64,000 nt of DNA from Algoriphagus oliviformis (GTDB lineage Bacteria; Bacteroidota; Bacteroidia; Cytophagales; Cyclobacteriaceae): the NCBI RefSeq assembly GCF_017254915.1, contig NZ_JAFKCT010000007.1, forward strand, positions 151,775 to 215,774, read 5' to 3'. The notes beneath the pieces are model-generated. The model ran no database searches. It saw nothing but the letters and a program-made list of their open reading frames with translations, and was not told the origin of the DNA. The translations under genes were made by a program, and so were the position numbers. This document shows positions 8,067-16,571 of this stretch, piece after piece; positions within the stretch are counted from its first letter, which is position 1, and each line of letters opens with the position of its first letter.

Positions 8067-9164
8067 TTATTTCTTCAAAGCTTCTCCTTCGCGCAGTTGC
8101 TTTTCCTGGCGCTTCACAGATTCCTCATGGATGCAATAAAGCAACTCCTTCATAAACTTCTCGCTCAGGTGCTTGGCCACGCCCTTTTGGGTGCGGCTCT
8201 CCATCACGTCCTTCCAGCGGTCAGACTGAAATACAGACAGGTGATGCTCCCGCTTGTGCGCGCCGATCTGGTCGATCACCGCGAATCTTTCCTGCAGGAT
8301 GTCCAGCAGCTGGTCATCCAGGTGGTCTACCGCTCTTCTCAGATCCTGGAGTTTCTCGTCAGGCTTCATTGCTTCCAGGGATTCCTTGAAGTCGATGGAG
8401 CTGATCATTTCCTTCAGTCGGGCAGGAGTCACTTGCTGCTTGGCATCAGACCAAGCCTTGTCTGGATCGTGGTGGGTCTCGATCATGAGGCCGTCCAGTC
8501 CGAAGTTCATCGCGCTTTGCGCCACTTCAAGGAGTCCGTCTCTACGGCCGACGATGTGGGAAGGGTCGTTGATGACTTCCATTCCTGTCCACTGACGCTT
8601 CAGGTGGATAGGCATAGACCAGTTCGGCTTGTTTCTGAAGCGCTTGTCGTAGGCGTCTGAGAAGCCTCTGTGGATCGCGGCTAGCTTTTCGATGCCCACG
8701 GCATACATTCTTTCCAAAGCGCCCATCCAGAGTTCCAGGTCGGGGTTCATGGGATTTTTGATCATCACGGGGATGTCCACACCGCGAAGTGCCTCGGCGA
8801 TTTCCTGTACGGCGAATGGGTTGACAGTGGTACGGGCACCGATCCACAGCACATCCACCTTGTGTTTCAAAGCCAGCTCTACGTGTGAGGCGTTGCCCAC
8901 TTCGGTAGTGATGGGGATATTGAGGTGGTGGCGAACGATCTCCATCCACTTGAGGCCTTCCTCACCCACGCCTTCGAAAGATCCAGGTCTGGTTCTTGGC
9001 TTCCAGATACCGGCTCTGAAGAGCTGGGGTACCATGTTTTCCTCTTTCATTTCCTTGCAGATCTGCTCGATCTGCTCTGGCGTCTCCGCGGAGCAAGGTC
9101 CAGCGATGATCAGCGGGGTAGTGAGTCCCAATCCCCAATCTTTGATTTGTTTGTGCGGCTTCAT
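8067..9164 (-). CDS. Bifunctional 3-deoxy-7-phosphoheptulonate synthase / chorismate mutase type II
   Basis: I take the ATG at 9164-9162 (MKPHKQIKDWGLGLT), not the longer frame that reads back through the leader. Residues about 1-265 are the DAHP synthase barrel: 'PLIIAGPCSAE', 'RAGIWKPRTRPGSFEGVGEEG', 'LWIGARTTVNPFAVQEIA' and 'HHDPDKAWSDAKQQV'. Residues about 275-365 are an AroQ-type chorismate mutase (LQDLRRAVDHLDDQLLDIL, 'VIDQIGAHKREH'). The protein thus carries the first step of the shikimate route and the branch step to prephenate. It heads the operon, directly behind a leader peptide and terminator. Confidence 0.95.
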   Translation of the reverse strand: MKPHKQIKDWGLGLTTPLIIAGPCSAETPEQIEQICKEMKEENMVPQLFRAGIWKPRTRPGSFEGVGEEGLKWMEIVRHHLNIPITTEVGNASHVELALKHKVDVLWIGARTTVNPFAVQEIAEALRGVDIPVMIKNPMNPDLELWMGALERMYAVGIEKLAAIHRGFSDAYDKRFRNKPNWSMPIHLKRQWTGMEVINDPSHIVGRRDGLLEVAQSAMNFGLDGLMIETHHDPDKAWSDAKQQVTPARLKEMISSIDFKESLEAMKPDEKLQDLRRAVDHLDDQLLDILQERFAVIDQIGAHKREHHLSVFQSDRWKDVMESRTQKGVAKHLSEKFMKELLYCIHEESVKRQEKQLREGEALKK

Positions 9165-9184
9165 AGTTCTGAGCGTTTGAAATG

Positions 9185-9217
9185 AAAAAAGCCCGACTCT
9201 TTCGAATCGGGCTTTTT
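9185..9217 (-). terminator. Attenuator: intrinsic terminator in the leader of the aromatic operon
   Basis: On the minus strand AAAAAGCCCGATTC and GAGTCGGGCTTTTT form a 14-pair stem (one G-U) closed by a GAAA tetraloop and followed by six T. It lies upstream of, not after, the DAHP synthase gene (20 bases from its ATG), so it can only act as a conditional terminator. Its left arm can instead pair with TCGAATCGG at 9269-9261 inside the leader peptide frame: nine pairs, plus three more (GCT with AGC) after a one-base bulge. Confidence 0.85.
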
Positions 9218-9232
9218 GTGTTTTATTTTCTT

Positions 9233-9352
9233 TTAGTTTTTGGCTAGGCAATACACAGCTCCGATTCGATTTTGGCTTCGAAAGTAAAAGTAAAAGAAGG
9301 TAAAATAGATCGCTGCTGTGATTAACATGCCCCAAATGTAGGCGGAGGCCAT
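9233..9352 (-). CDS. Phe/Tyr-rich leader peptide of the aromatic operon attenuator
   Basis: This 39-codon frame runs from ATG 9352-9350 to TAA 9235-9233. Codons 16-24 encode YFTFFYFYF, that is five Phe and three Tyr among nine codons. The antiterminator strand (9269-9257) begins about 9 bases after these codons, and the terminator follows about 16 bases after the stop. This is the classical layout in which a ribosome stalled for charged Phe/Tyr-tRNA frees the antiterminator. It could alternatively be a tiny membrane protein, since residues 9-24 are hydrophobic. Bases 9367-9360 on the minus strand match the -7 consensus (TAATTTTG), but a matching upstream box is not clear. Confidence 0.8.
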   Translation of the reverse strand: MASAYIWGMLITAAIYFTFFYFYFRSQNRIGAVYCLAKN

Positions 9353-9548
9353 TTAAAAACAAAATTAATTTTTCAGATGCTTTATTGACTATTTGACAAT
9401 CAAGTATGGGTTTCATTGATTTTTTTCTAAATCGGTAAAAATTTTTCCCTGATTCAAAATAATATTCTGAATATCTGTTTGATCTGTTTTTTATGTTCTG
9501 GAAAAAATATTTTCCTGTATTTACATTTTTTCTTTTCGGCTATCCATA

Positions 9549-9700
9549 AAATGAAAATTGGCGACACGGTTCTTCGCCGGAAGGCGAACCCTTGGGCTGG
9601 TATTTTTCCCGGGATAGGCGCCTCATTCGCCCGCTTGCCTGCGGCGGCGGCAATCCGGAGCTTTTCCGGACCGCTTCCGCCTGACAATCCGCCTGCTTAA
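9549..9700. repeat. GC-rich palindromic intergenic block
   Basis: This stretch is much richer in G and C than the AT-rich sequence on either side. It is packed with small hairpins: TTCGCC-GGAA-GGCGAA at 9573-9588, TCCGGA repeated around a short loop near 9654-9671, and GCGGCGGCGGC-like runs. It looks like a REP- or BIME-type repeat unit rather than coding DNA. The rest of the 9353-9740 gap is AT-rich and holds the divergent promoters. Confidence 0.5.
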
Positions 9701-9714
9701 GCTGTTTTTTTTGA

Positions 9715-9722
9715 TATCTTTG
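9715..9722 (+). promoter_or_regulatory. TAnnTTTG -7 box for proline dehydrogenase
   Basis: TATCTTTG matches the Bacteroidetes primary-sigma -7 consensus exactly and is followed by the common GCAGCC context. It lies 18 bases before the ATG of the proline dehydrogenase gene. No convincing upstream TTTG box is present at the usual spacing. Confidence 0.6.
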
Positions 9723-9740
9723 CAGCCTTAAAACAGCGCT

Positions 9741-10919
9741 ATGTCTGTAAAACCCCAAATATCTTTCGAGAATCTAGAAGTGGCCTTTGCTTCCAAAACC
9801 GATGCAGAGCTCCGGAAAATGTATGTGATCTTTGCCACGCTAAACAACAACCTGATCTCTGACCTCGGCATAGGGCTGGCCAATTTGGCCTTTAAGCTCA
9901 AGCTCCCGGTGAAGGGAATCATGAAGCGGACCATGTTTGGTCACTTCTGCGGAGGCGAGACCATCGCGGAGAGCATCCAAGCCAGCAAGCGACTGGCCCA
10001 GTATGGGGTGGGGTCGCTGTTGGACTACTCCGTGGAGGGCAAAGGGGATGAGGCGTCCTTTGACAGGACCTGTGAGGAGATCTACCAGACCTTGGTCGAG
10101 TCGGCCAAGACCGACCACATGCCCTTTGGGGTATTTAAGGTGACGGGCTTGGGAGATTACCACATCATGGAGAAGATGCAGGCCGGGGAAAAGCTGAGCG
10201 CCGCTGAGGAGCAGGCTTTTGCGCGGACCAAGGCACGGGTGGAGCGGCTTTGTAAAGCCGCCCATGACCTGGGCATCAAGATCCTGTCGGATGCGGAGGA
10301 GAGCTGGTTTCAGGACGTGATCGACGACCTGACCTATGACATGATGGAGAAGTACAACCGGGAGCGCTGTGTGGTGTACAACACCTACCAGATGTATCGC
10401 CACGATGCCTTGGGCCGACTGCGGCAGTCCCAGGAAGTAGCTGCCCAAAAAGGCTATCTGCTAGGGGCTAAGCCCGTGCGGGGAGCCTATATGGAAAAGG
10501 AGCGGGAGCGGGCCGAGGAGCTAGGCTACACCGATCCCATCCAGCCCAATAAGGAGGCGACCGATCGGGACTACGATGCGGCGATTGGGTTTTGTGTGGA
10601 AAACGGCGTGCATGTCGTATGCGCCACGCACAATGAAGCCAGTACGCGCAAGCTGACCGAGCTGATGAATATCCATGGCATCTCCCCAACCGATGAGCGC
10701 GTGTATTTTGCGCAGCTCTACGGCATGAGCGAAAACATCTCCTTCAACCTCGCCGATGCGGGATATAACGTGGCCAAATACATGCCCTACGGCCCGGTCG
10801 AAAAGGTGATGCCCTATCTGACGCGCCGGGCGGCTGAAAACACCTCCATCGCGGGGCAGAGCAGTCGGGAGTTTGATCTGATCCGAAGGGAGATGAAGAG
10901 AAGGAAAGGCAAGGGGTAG
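9741..10919 (+). CDS. Proline dehydrogenase
   Basis: The 392-residue protein is of the single-domain PRODH/PutA type: an FAD-binding (beta-alpha)8 barrel with 'TIAESIQASKRLAQYGVGSLLDYSVE' near residue 90, 'KILSDAEESWFQDVIDDL', 'NTYQMYRHDAL', 'GAKPVRGAYMEKERERAEE' (carrying the substrate-binding Arg) and C-terminal 'YMPYGPVEKVMPYLTRRAAENT'. It oxidises proline to pyrroline-5-carboxylate and passes electrons to quinone. No P5C dehydrogenase gene is nearby. Transcription probably starts from the box at 9715. A period-7 array begins one base after the stop. Confidence 0.93.
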   Translation: MSVKPQISFENLEVAFASKTDAELRKMYVIFATLNNNLISDLGIGLANLAFKLKLPVKGIMKRTMFGHFCGGETIAESIQASKRLAQYGVGSLLDYSVEGKGDEASFDRTCEEIYQTLVESAKTDHMPFGVFKVTGLGDYHIMEKMQAGEKLSAAEEQAFARTKARVERLCKAAHDLGIKILSDAEESWFQDVIDDLTYDMMEKYNRERCVVYNTYQMYRHDALGRLRQSQEVAAQKGYLLGAKPVRGAYMEKERERAEELGYTDPIQPNKEATDRDYDAAIGFCVENGVHVVCATHNEASTRKLTELMNIHGISPTDERVYFAQLYGMSENISFNLADAGYNVAKYMPYGPVEKVMPYLTRRAAENTSIAGQSSREFDLIRREMKRRKGKG

Positions 10920-10920
10920 T

Positions 10921-10962
10921 GTGCAGTGTTCAGTGCGCAGTAAGCAGTTTTCAGTGGGCAGT
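10921..10962 (+). repeat. Six exact heptamers NNNCAGT after the proline dehydrogenase stop
   Basis: Six consecutive seven-base units all end in CAGT (GTGCAGT, GTTCAGT, GCGCAGT, AAGCAGT, TTTCAGT, GGGCAGT). The array begins one base after the TAG. It is the clearest of the period-7 arrays in this window. Confidence 0.85.
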
Positions 10963-10966
10963 TGGA

Positions 10967-11000
10967 CGTCATTGCGAGCGACGCAGGAGCGCGGCAATCT
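10967..11000. repeat. Short dispersed-repeat-like palindrome (CATTGCGAGCG type)
   Basis: The segment contains ATTGC at 10971-10975 and its inverse GCAAT at 10994-10998 around a GC-rich centre. It resembles short dispersed repeats seen in intergenic DNA of many bacteria. It lies between the two arrays that flank the proline dehydrogenase-lysS gap. Only one copy is seen here. Confidence 0.4.
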
Positions 11001-11054
11001 TTTGTCTTAGTTTCCATGCGCAGCGTAGTAAAAAGTACGTGGTCGGCAGCGAGC

Positions 11055-11094
11055 CAAATTTTAAATATCGAATCTCAAATCTCAAATCTATATA
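11055..11094 (+). repeat. Period-7 array just upstream of lysS
   Basis: Five units of the type CAAATCT occupy 11055-11089; the last two are identical. Only five bases (ATATA) separate the array from the lysS ATG. The leader of lysS therefore consists mostly of this array. Confidence 0.75.
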
Positions 11095-12798
11095 ATGCAA
11101 CTTCTTAGCGAACAGGAAATCGAACGCAGAAAAGACCGGGAAGAGCTCATGGCCCTGGGGATCAATCCCTATCCGGCGGAGGCTTTCCCCATCAATGTCA
11201 CTGCGGAGGACATTCACCGAAATTACGAAAACAGGAAGACAGACTATAAGGACATCTCCATCGCCGGAAGGCTGATGAGCCGCAGGATCATGGGGTCGGC
11301 ATCTTTTGCCGAGATCCAGGACTCCACGGGTATCCTGCAGATCTATGTGCGCAGGGATGACATCTGCCCCGACGAGGACAAGACCCTCTACAACACCGTT
11401 TTCAAGAAGTTGCTCGGCTTGGGGGATTTTGTAGGGGTAAGAGGCTACATCTTCACCACCCAGACCGGTGAGATTTCCCTGCACGTGACCGAATTGAAGA
11501 TTCTGTCCAAGGCGGTAAAACCCCTGCCGGTGGTGAAGCGTGACGAGGAAGGCAATGTGTATGATGGCTTCACCGATCCCGAGCTTCGCTATCGCCAGCG
11601 CTACGTGGACTTGACGGTGAACCCCGAGGTAAAAAAGACTTTTGTCACCCGTTCCCGCATTATTTCCCAGATGCGTCGCTACTTTGACGACCATGGCTGG
11701 CTGGAAGTGGAGACTCCCATCCTGCAAGCCGTGCACGGCGGCGCGGCGGCGCGTCCTTTCCATACGCACCACAACACGCTGGACATGCCGCTCTACCTGC
11801 GCATCGCCAACGAGCTTTATCTGAAGAGATTGATTGTCGGTGGCTTTGATGGGGTCTATGAGTTTGGGAAAATGTTCCGAAACGAAGGCATGGACCGCAC
11901 CCACAATCCGGAGTTTACCTCCATGGAGATCTATGTGGCCTACAAGGACTACATCTGGATGATGGAGATGGTGGAGGAGCTCATCGAGCAAGTCACCGAG
12001 GCGATCCACGGCAAGACCAAGATCAAAGTGGGTGGAAACGAGATCGAATTTGCAGGGCCGTATAGAAGGCTGAGCATGTACGACTCGATCAAGGAATACG
12101 CCGGCATCGACGTGAGCGAGATGGACGAGGAAGGTCTGCGCAAGGTATGTGCCGACATGGGAATCCAAGTGGATGCGACGATGGGCAAAGGCAAGCTGGT
12201 GGATGAGATTTTTGGAGAAAAAGTGGAGGCCAACCTGATCCAGCCGACCTACATCACAGACTATCCGATTGAGATGACTCCCTTGGCCAAAAAGCACCGA
12301 AGCAAGCCAGGATTGGTGGAGCGCTTTGAGTTGTTCGTCAATGGAAAGGAGATCGCAAACGCCTACTCTGAGCTGAACGATCCGATTGATCAGCGTGAGC
12401 GTTTTGAGGATCAACTGAAGCTGGCCGAAAGAGGTGATGACGAGGCCATGGCCATGGACGAGGATTTCCTTCGCGCCTTGGAGTATGGTATGCCTCCAAC
12501 TTCCGGTTTGGGAATCGGGATCGACCGACTCACCATGCTCATGACCAACAATACCACGATTCAGGAAGTGTTGTTCTTCCCTCAGATGAGACCGGAGAAA
12601 AAGGCCGTCGAGCTGACCGAAGAGGAAAAGCTGGTGCTGGAGCTTTTGAAAAAAGAGCATCCGATCGAGCTGGCCAAGCTGAAAGGCCAAGCCGGACTCA
12701 GCGGCAAGAAGTGGGATGTGGCCATGAAAGGCCTGGCCCAAAAGGAGCTCGCCAAAGTCCAAAAAGACGGAGACCTATTGACGGTACAGTTGCTTTGA
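11095..12798 (+). CDS. lysS: Lysine--tRNA ligase (class II)
   Basis: The 567-residue enzyme has an N-terminal OB-fold anticodon-binding domain (about residues 50-170, with '[20 protein letters not shown]'). The class II core follows: motif 1 in '[20 protein letters not shown]', motif 2 '[21 protein letters not shown]' and motif 3 '[15 protein letters not shown]'. Compared with ~500-residue E. coli enzymes it carries a C-terminal extension of about 65 residues after motif 3 ([20 protein letters not shown] onward), as is common in this phylum. A strong terminator follows. Confidence 0.96.
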   Translation: MQLLSEQEIERRKDREELMALGINPYPAEAFPINVTAEDIHRNYENRKTDYKDISIAGRLMSRRIMGSASFAEIQDSTGILQIYVRRDDICPDEDKTLYNTVFKKLLGLGDFVGVRGYIFTTQTGEISLHVTELKILSKAVKPLPVVKRDEEGNVYDGFTDPELRYRQRYVDLTVNPEVKKTFVTRSRIISQMRRYFDDHGWLEVETPILQAVHGGAAARPFHTHHNTLDMPLYLRIANELYLKRLIVGGFDGVYEFGKMFRNEGMDRTHNPEFTSMEIYVAYKDYIWMMEMVEELIEQVTEAIHGKTKIKVGGNEIEFAGPYRRLSMYDSIKEYAGIDVSEMDEEGLRKVCADMGIQVDATMGKGKLVDEIFGEKVEANLIQPTYITDYPIEMTPLAKKHRSKPGLVERFELFVNGKEIANAYSELNDPIDQRERFEDQLKLAERGDDEAMAMDEDFLRALEYGMPPTSGLGIGIDRLTMLMTNNTTIQEVLFFPQMRPEKKAVELTEEEKLVLELLKKEHPIELAKLKGQAGLSGKKWDVAMKGLAQKELAKVQKDGDLLTVQLL

Positions 12799-12811
12799 TG
12801 AAAAGCTGAAT

Positions 12812-12848
12812 AAAAAAAAAACCGGGCTGGAAGGCCCGGTTTTGTTTT
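12812..12848 (+). terminator. Intrinsic terminator of lysS
   Basis: ACCGGGC and GCCCGGT form a stem with a six-base loop, preceded by an A-run and followed by TTTTGTTTTTTT, 14 bases after the lysS stop. Confidence 0.85.
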
Positions 12849-13031
12849 TTTGTCCCATGCCCAAGCTTTTGATGGGGCTTTAATATTGATTTGATAAGCT
12901 CGCTTTTATGTATGTCCATGTGTCACTTTTTAATCTAGTCTGGTAAGGATTTGAAACGGATAAATTCTTCGAGGTTTTGAATTCCTTCGTATTTTGTCCT
13001 GACAAGTCTGACCCAAATAACCCCAAGCAGT

Positions 13032-13925
13032 ATGCGCATCCTTTTCACCGGAGGCTCCGGCAAAGCCGGAAAGCACGTCGTTCCTTACCTTCTGGCTCAG
13101 GGCCATCGGGTGCTAAATGTGGACCTCACTCCTCTAAATCATCCTGGAGTCGACAACCTGACTGCCGATATCACAGATTCGGGCCAGATGTTCAATGCGA
13201 TGAGCATGTATGCCGGATTTGATGAGATGGAGCCCGGGACCGGTGTTCCTAGATTTGACGCGGTCGTGCATTTTGCGGCTGTGCCGCGCATCTTGATCAA
13301 GCCCGACAATGAGACCTTCAGTGCTAATACGGTTGGGACCTACAATGTGATCGAGGCTGCCGTAAAGCTCGGGATCAAGAAGGTCATCATCGCCTCCTCG
13401 GAGACCACCTATGGCATCTGTTTTTCCGACGGGAAAACAGACCCCGACTACCTTCCCCTGGACGAGGACTATGATGTGAATCCCATGGATAGCTACGGGC
13501 TTTCCAAGGTGGTCAATGAACAAACGGCGAGGGCTTTCCAGCGGAGGACAGGGGTCGATATCTACGCCCTCAGAATCGGCAATGTGATCGAACCTCACGA
13601 ATACGCTTCGCTATTTCCGCATTATTTCCGCCATCCTGAGGTGCGCCGTCGCAATGCCTTCTGCTACATCGACGCGAGGGATCTGGGGCAGATCGTGGAC
13701 TTGTGCCTGAAAAAAGACGGTTTGGGCTTTCAGGTCTTCAATGCGGGAAACGACCATAACGGGGCGGTGATTCCCAGCAAGGAGCTGGCGGAAAGGTTCT
13801 TTCCCGGAGTGCCGATCAAGCGGGAGCTGGGAGAGCATGAGGCGCTGTTTTCCAACCGAAAAATCAAAGAAGTCTTGGGCTTTCGGGAGCAGCACAATTG
13901 GAGAAAATACCTGGACTGGGAATAG
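13032..13925 (+). CDS. NAD(P)-dependent epimerase/dehydratase, extended SDR
   Basis: The 297-residue extended SDR begins RILFTGGSGKAGKHV (Gly-rich nucleotide site) and has 'DAVVHFAAVPR' and the active-site 'SYGLSKVVNE' (Tyr-x3-Lys) with an upstream Ser in 'IIASSETTYG'. Closest family relatives are UDP-sugar 4-epimerases and uronate dehydrogenases. The 'DPDYLPLDEDYDVNPMDSYG' stretch fits those groups, but the substrate is not determinable. No obvious operon partner; VanZ follows after 40 bases. Confidence 0.85.
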   Translation: MRILFTGGSGKAGKHVVPYLLAQGHRVLNVDLTPLNHPGVDNLTADITDSGQMFNAMSMYAGFDEMEPGTGVPRFDAVVHFAAVPRILIKPDNETFSANTVGTYNVIEAAVKLGIKKVIIASSETTYGICFSDGKTDPDYLPLDEDYDVNPMDSYGLSKVVNEQTARAFQRRTGVDIYALRIGNVIEPHEYASLFPHYFRHPEVRRRNAFCYIDARDLGQIVDLCLKKDGLGFQVFNAGNDHNGAVIPSKELAERFFPGVPIKRELGEHEALFSNRKIKEVLGFREQHNWRKYLDWE

Positions 13926-13965
13926 GCAGCAGTCCCGTAGGTGATTTTGGATAGATGATGCGGCG

Positions 13966-14490
13966 ATGGATTTGTTTACTTCAGCTCGTGAGAGACGACT
14001 TTGGCTTTGGGTGCTGCTGACCGTGGCGGCGATCTATGCCACGCTGTTTATGGGCAGGCCTTTGGCAAACCAACTTCGTGACCAAAATCTCCAGGCGGTC
14101 ATTTTTGTGCTCGGCATGCTGTTGGCCGGGACTGCCGTTCTGCTACACGGATGGAGGACAAAGCCCGGCAAGTTCGAAATGTCCGTGTTGCTGGGGATCG
14201 CCGCCGTATATGTCATGTTCTTTTTTAGGCTGGGAGCGCCGGAGCGGAGCCATCTGATCGAATACAGCGTGTTGGCGGTTTTTCTCCACCGGGCACTGCT
14301 GGAAAGATCGACCAACAAGAAACCCTCTCTCAGTCCCGCCTTGCTGGCCATAGGTCTTGGAGTCCTGATCGGACTGCTGGACGAGGTCCTGCAGTTCTTT
14401 TTGCCCAACCGGACTTTCGACCCCGAGGACATGTTTTTCAACGGGTTTGCGGTCATCATGGCCATCGCCGCAAGCAGCCTGCTCAACTAG
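13966..14490 (+). CDS. VanZ-like family membrane protein
   Basis: The 174-residue protein has four or five hydrophobic segments: LWVLLTVAAIYATLFM, 'AVIFVLGMLLAGTAVLL', 'MSVLLGIAAVYVMFFFRLG', 'SPALLAIGLGVLIGLL' and a final helix. The VanZ signature 'LLDEVLQFFLPNRTFDPEDMF' is clear. VanZ confers low-level teicoplanin resistance in enterococci, but most chromosomal members have no known role. It lies 40 bases after the SDR gene and converges on the GH120-type gene. Confidence 0.85.
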   Translation: MDLFTSARERRLWLWVLLTVAAIYATLFMGRPLANQLRDQNLQAVIFVLGMLLAGTAVLLHGWRTKPGKFEMSVLLGIAAVYVMFFFRLGAPERSHLIEYSVLAVFLHRALLERSTNKKPSLSPALLAIGLGVLIGLLDEVLQFFLPNRTFDPEDMFFNGFAVIMAIAASSLLN

Positions 14491-14525
14491 ATCAGGAGTA
14501 GGTACGCCGCCCGATAGCAAGGATG

Positions 14526-16337
14526 CTATTTGGGCCACACCCGCAGCTCCAGGTTTTTTTCTTTTTTCAGGGTAAAAGGCCCCGCGCTGGGACTTTTGGA
14601 ATTCCGGGTGTTTTTGAAGTAGTCCAGACCGAGCTCTAGCGCTGAGCCATCCGGATTTTCAAAGCGCGCTTTTGAGACCATGCTTTCTCCCAGGGTGGAG
14701 GTGCCGATGGGAAAGGTTTTGGCCTTGTTCACGGATTGGCTGTCCAGCTTCATGCACAGCCACCAGCCGTCGGGACGCTTTTCCAGACTCAGCCGAGATT
14801 GCCCATCCTCCAATACCAGGGCGTCTCGCTCGTAGCGGCTGGGGATGGCACCACCCAGATAGACATTGCCGGCGGCCTGTAGGTTTTCCGCCTCTTCCTC
14901 GAACACGACCAGCCCTTTGCTGCCCACAAGCAGGTTGTTGTAAAAGCGCTCGTCGTCCCCGATCACCTTGGAGAGGGCGATGATTTCCGTGCTGTGGGGT
15001 CGGTGGTAGGGAGTTTCTCGGACCCTTTCGGCACGTCGTCTGATCTCTCCGGCAAAGAGGTTGTGGACATAGGCGCCGCCTCCGCTGGACTCCCGCAGGG
15101 CAAGTTCCGACAGGAAGAGGTTGTGATCCACCACGAAGGGGCCGTGGTTTACTTCCACAAAAAGGTCGAAACTATTGTCATGCATCAGGTTGCCGCTGAC
15201 GTGGGTTCCCTGGCTCATCCAGTCCAGCCATATCCCGTAGGCACCGGTGCGGTAGATATGGTTGTGGCTGATTTCCGTATCGATGGGGCCATGCAGCTTG
15301 ATAGCGGCCATTTCCAGTCCACCAAAGGGCCAATCCAGGTAGATGTCGTGGATTTCGTTTTCGGTGATTTGGGAGAATGCTCCCCCCATGCTTCCCACGA
15401 TAGCGGCCTGTCCGCAGTGTAGGATGTGGTTTTTTCGGATACGGTGGCCGCCGATGTTTTCGCGGGACCAGCCTTGCTGTAGCGCCCGGTCGATGGTTTG
15501 GGTGTAGCCATAGGCGGTGGCGGCCCGATTATCCCATTCGTCCCCGTGTTTGCCGAGGGTGAGCCCCACGGCCGAGGCGTATTGGATGGTGTTGTCCTCG
15601 ACGATCCAGCCTTTTGACCAGTGGGTGCCGATCAGTCCGATTTGCTCGGCGGTAGGCGGAGACCAGGGGCTAGCCGCCTGCTCTAGTGTGAACCCCCTGA
15701 CGGTGATGTAGTCGATGCCAGGCTTTTCGGGATAAAAGACCGACTGCCGCGCATTGACTTCGACCAGTTCCTCGTTGGGATTACGGTCTCCAAACTGCGC
15801 CCAAATCCGAGTTTCCTTGCCGTCGACGATGGCAAACCAAGCCGGTTTTTCTTCACCGGATGTAAAAACATCCGCTTTCGTTTCTGCTTCCCTCAGCCAG
15901 TGTCCATTGAGATACACCGCCCCGGTGTGGTGCAGCCTGCCTTGGTTGTAAAACCAGTCTCCCCATAATACGTCATCGAAGGGGTTGAAGTCTCCAAAGA
16001 ACGTGTTGGGAAGGACGACGGTCCACACCCCATCTTCCGCTTTTTCCCAACCGGAGACCAGCTCCGAGCCCTTGATGCTTACCTTTTCTCCCGCTGCCGC
16101 CCGATAGATGATTCGGGAGCTTTCGGAAGTGCCACCCCGAGGCGGGTTGATTCGCTCTCGGTAGATGCCCTCATGGACGACGATTTCGTCCCCCGGCTGG
16201 GCTAGTGCTGCGGCAGCCTGGATGGTCAATAGGGGGAATTCCCTCGTTCCCGGCTGGTTGTCCTTGCCGGTCTTGGCGACGTGGAGTTCTGTTGCAGAAA
16301 GCGCTCCCGTAAGGAAGGCCGCTGAAAGGAAAAACAT
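14526..16337 (-). CDS. GH120-type glycoside hydrolase (beta-xylosidase family), right-handed beta-helix
   Basis: The ATG at 16337 gives a signal peptide (MFFLSAAFLTGALSA); the frame is open to 16424. The mature N-terminus (TELHVAKTGKDNQPGTREFP, then a PGDEIVVHEGIYRERINPPRGG-type stretch) and the body resemble the GH120 beta-xylosidase XylC, not merely a generic DUF1565 beta-helix. Asp372 in 'GIWLDWMSQG' and Glu395 in 'VEVNHGP' are 23 residues apart. That is the same spacing as the nucleophile and acid/base reported for XylC (Asp382/Glu405, from memory). It is probably periplasmic or exported. It is divergent from a sulfatase gene. Confidence 0.82.
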   Translation of the reverse strand: MFFLSAAFLTGALSATELHVAKTGKDNQPGTREFPLLTIQAAAALAQPGDEIVVHEGIYRERINPPRGGTSESSRIIYRAAAGEKVSIKGSELVSGWEKAEDGVWTVVLPNTFFGDFNPFDDVLWGDWFYNQGRLHHTGAVYLNGHWLREAETKADVFTSGEEKPAWFAIVDGKETRIWAQFGDRNPNEELVEVNARQSVFYPEKPGIDYITVRGFTLEQAASPWSPPTAEQIGLIGTHWSKGWIVEDNTIQYASAVGLTLGKHGDEWDNRAATAYGYTQTIDRALQQGWSRENIGGHRIRKNHILHCGQAAIVGSMGGAFSQITENEIHDIYLDWPFGGLEMAAIKLHGPIDTEISHNHIYRTGAYGIWLDWMSQGTHVSGNLMHDNSFDLFVEVNHGPFVVDHNLFLSELALRESSGGGAYVHNLFAGEIRRRAERVRETPYHRPHSTEIIALSKVIGDDERFYNNLLVGSKGLVVFEEEAENLQAAGNVYLGGAIPSRYERDALVLEDGQSRLSLEKRPDGWWLCMKLDSQSVNKAKTFPIGTSTLGESMVSKARFENPDGSALELGLDYFKNTRNSKSPSAGPFTLKKEKNLELRVWPK

Positions 16338-16571
16338 GATCTGGAGGATTCTCAGGTCAAACGAGGATAACCGGTAGACGGGTGGAAAGTGCACGGATTT
16401 CAAAAGGGAGGAGGTTTTGGACAAGTTTGGATGAAAGTAAATTAGTTAGGGCAAATGTCCAAATATCTGGATTTTTTTGTGAAATTGCCTTCGCCGTCCC
16501 CTTGGGTTTTCTGTGCAAGATGGGCCTCGGCTCCGGCTGTGTTCTTGCCGTCAACGAAAAATTCATCCTAA

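Noticed and set aside
9233-9416. The DAHP synthase frame extended upstream to 9416 as an N-terminal extension
   Set aside because: The extension reads through the leader, its terminator and low-complexity sequence. The family N-terminus begins at the ATG 9164.
10921-11094. CRISPR array in the proline dehydrogenase-lysS gap
   Set aside because: Units are only 7 bases long with no spacers of 30 bp and no cas genes nearby.
10969-12762. A 597-residue open frame on the minus strand opposite lysS
   Set aside because: It mirrors the codon structure of lysS, has low-complexity composition and no family motif. It is an antisense shadow.
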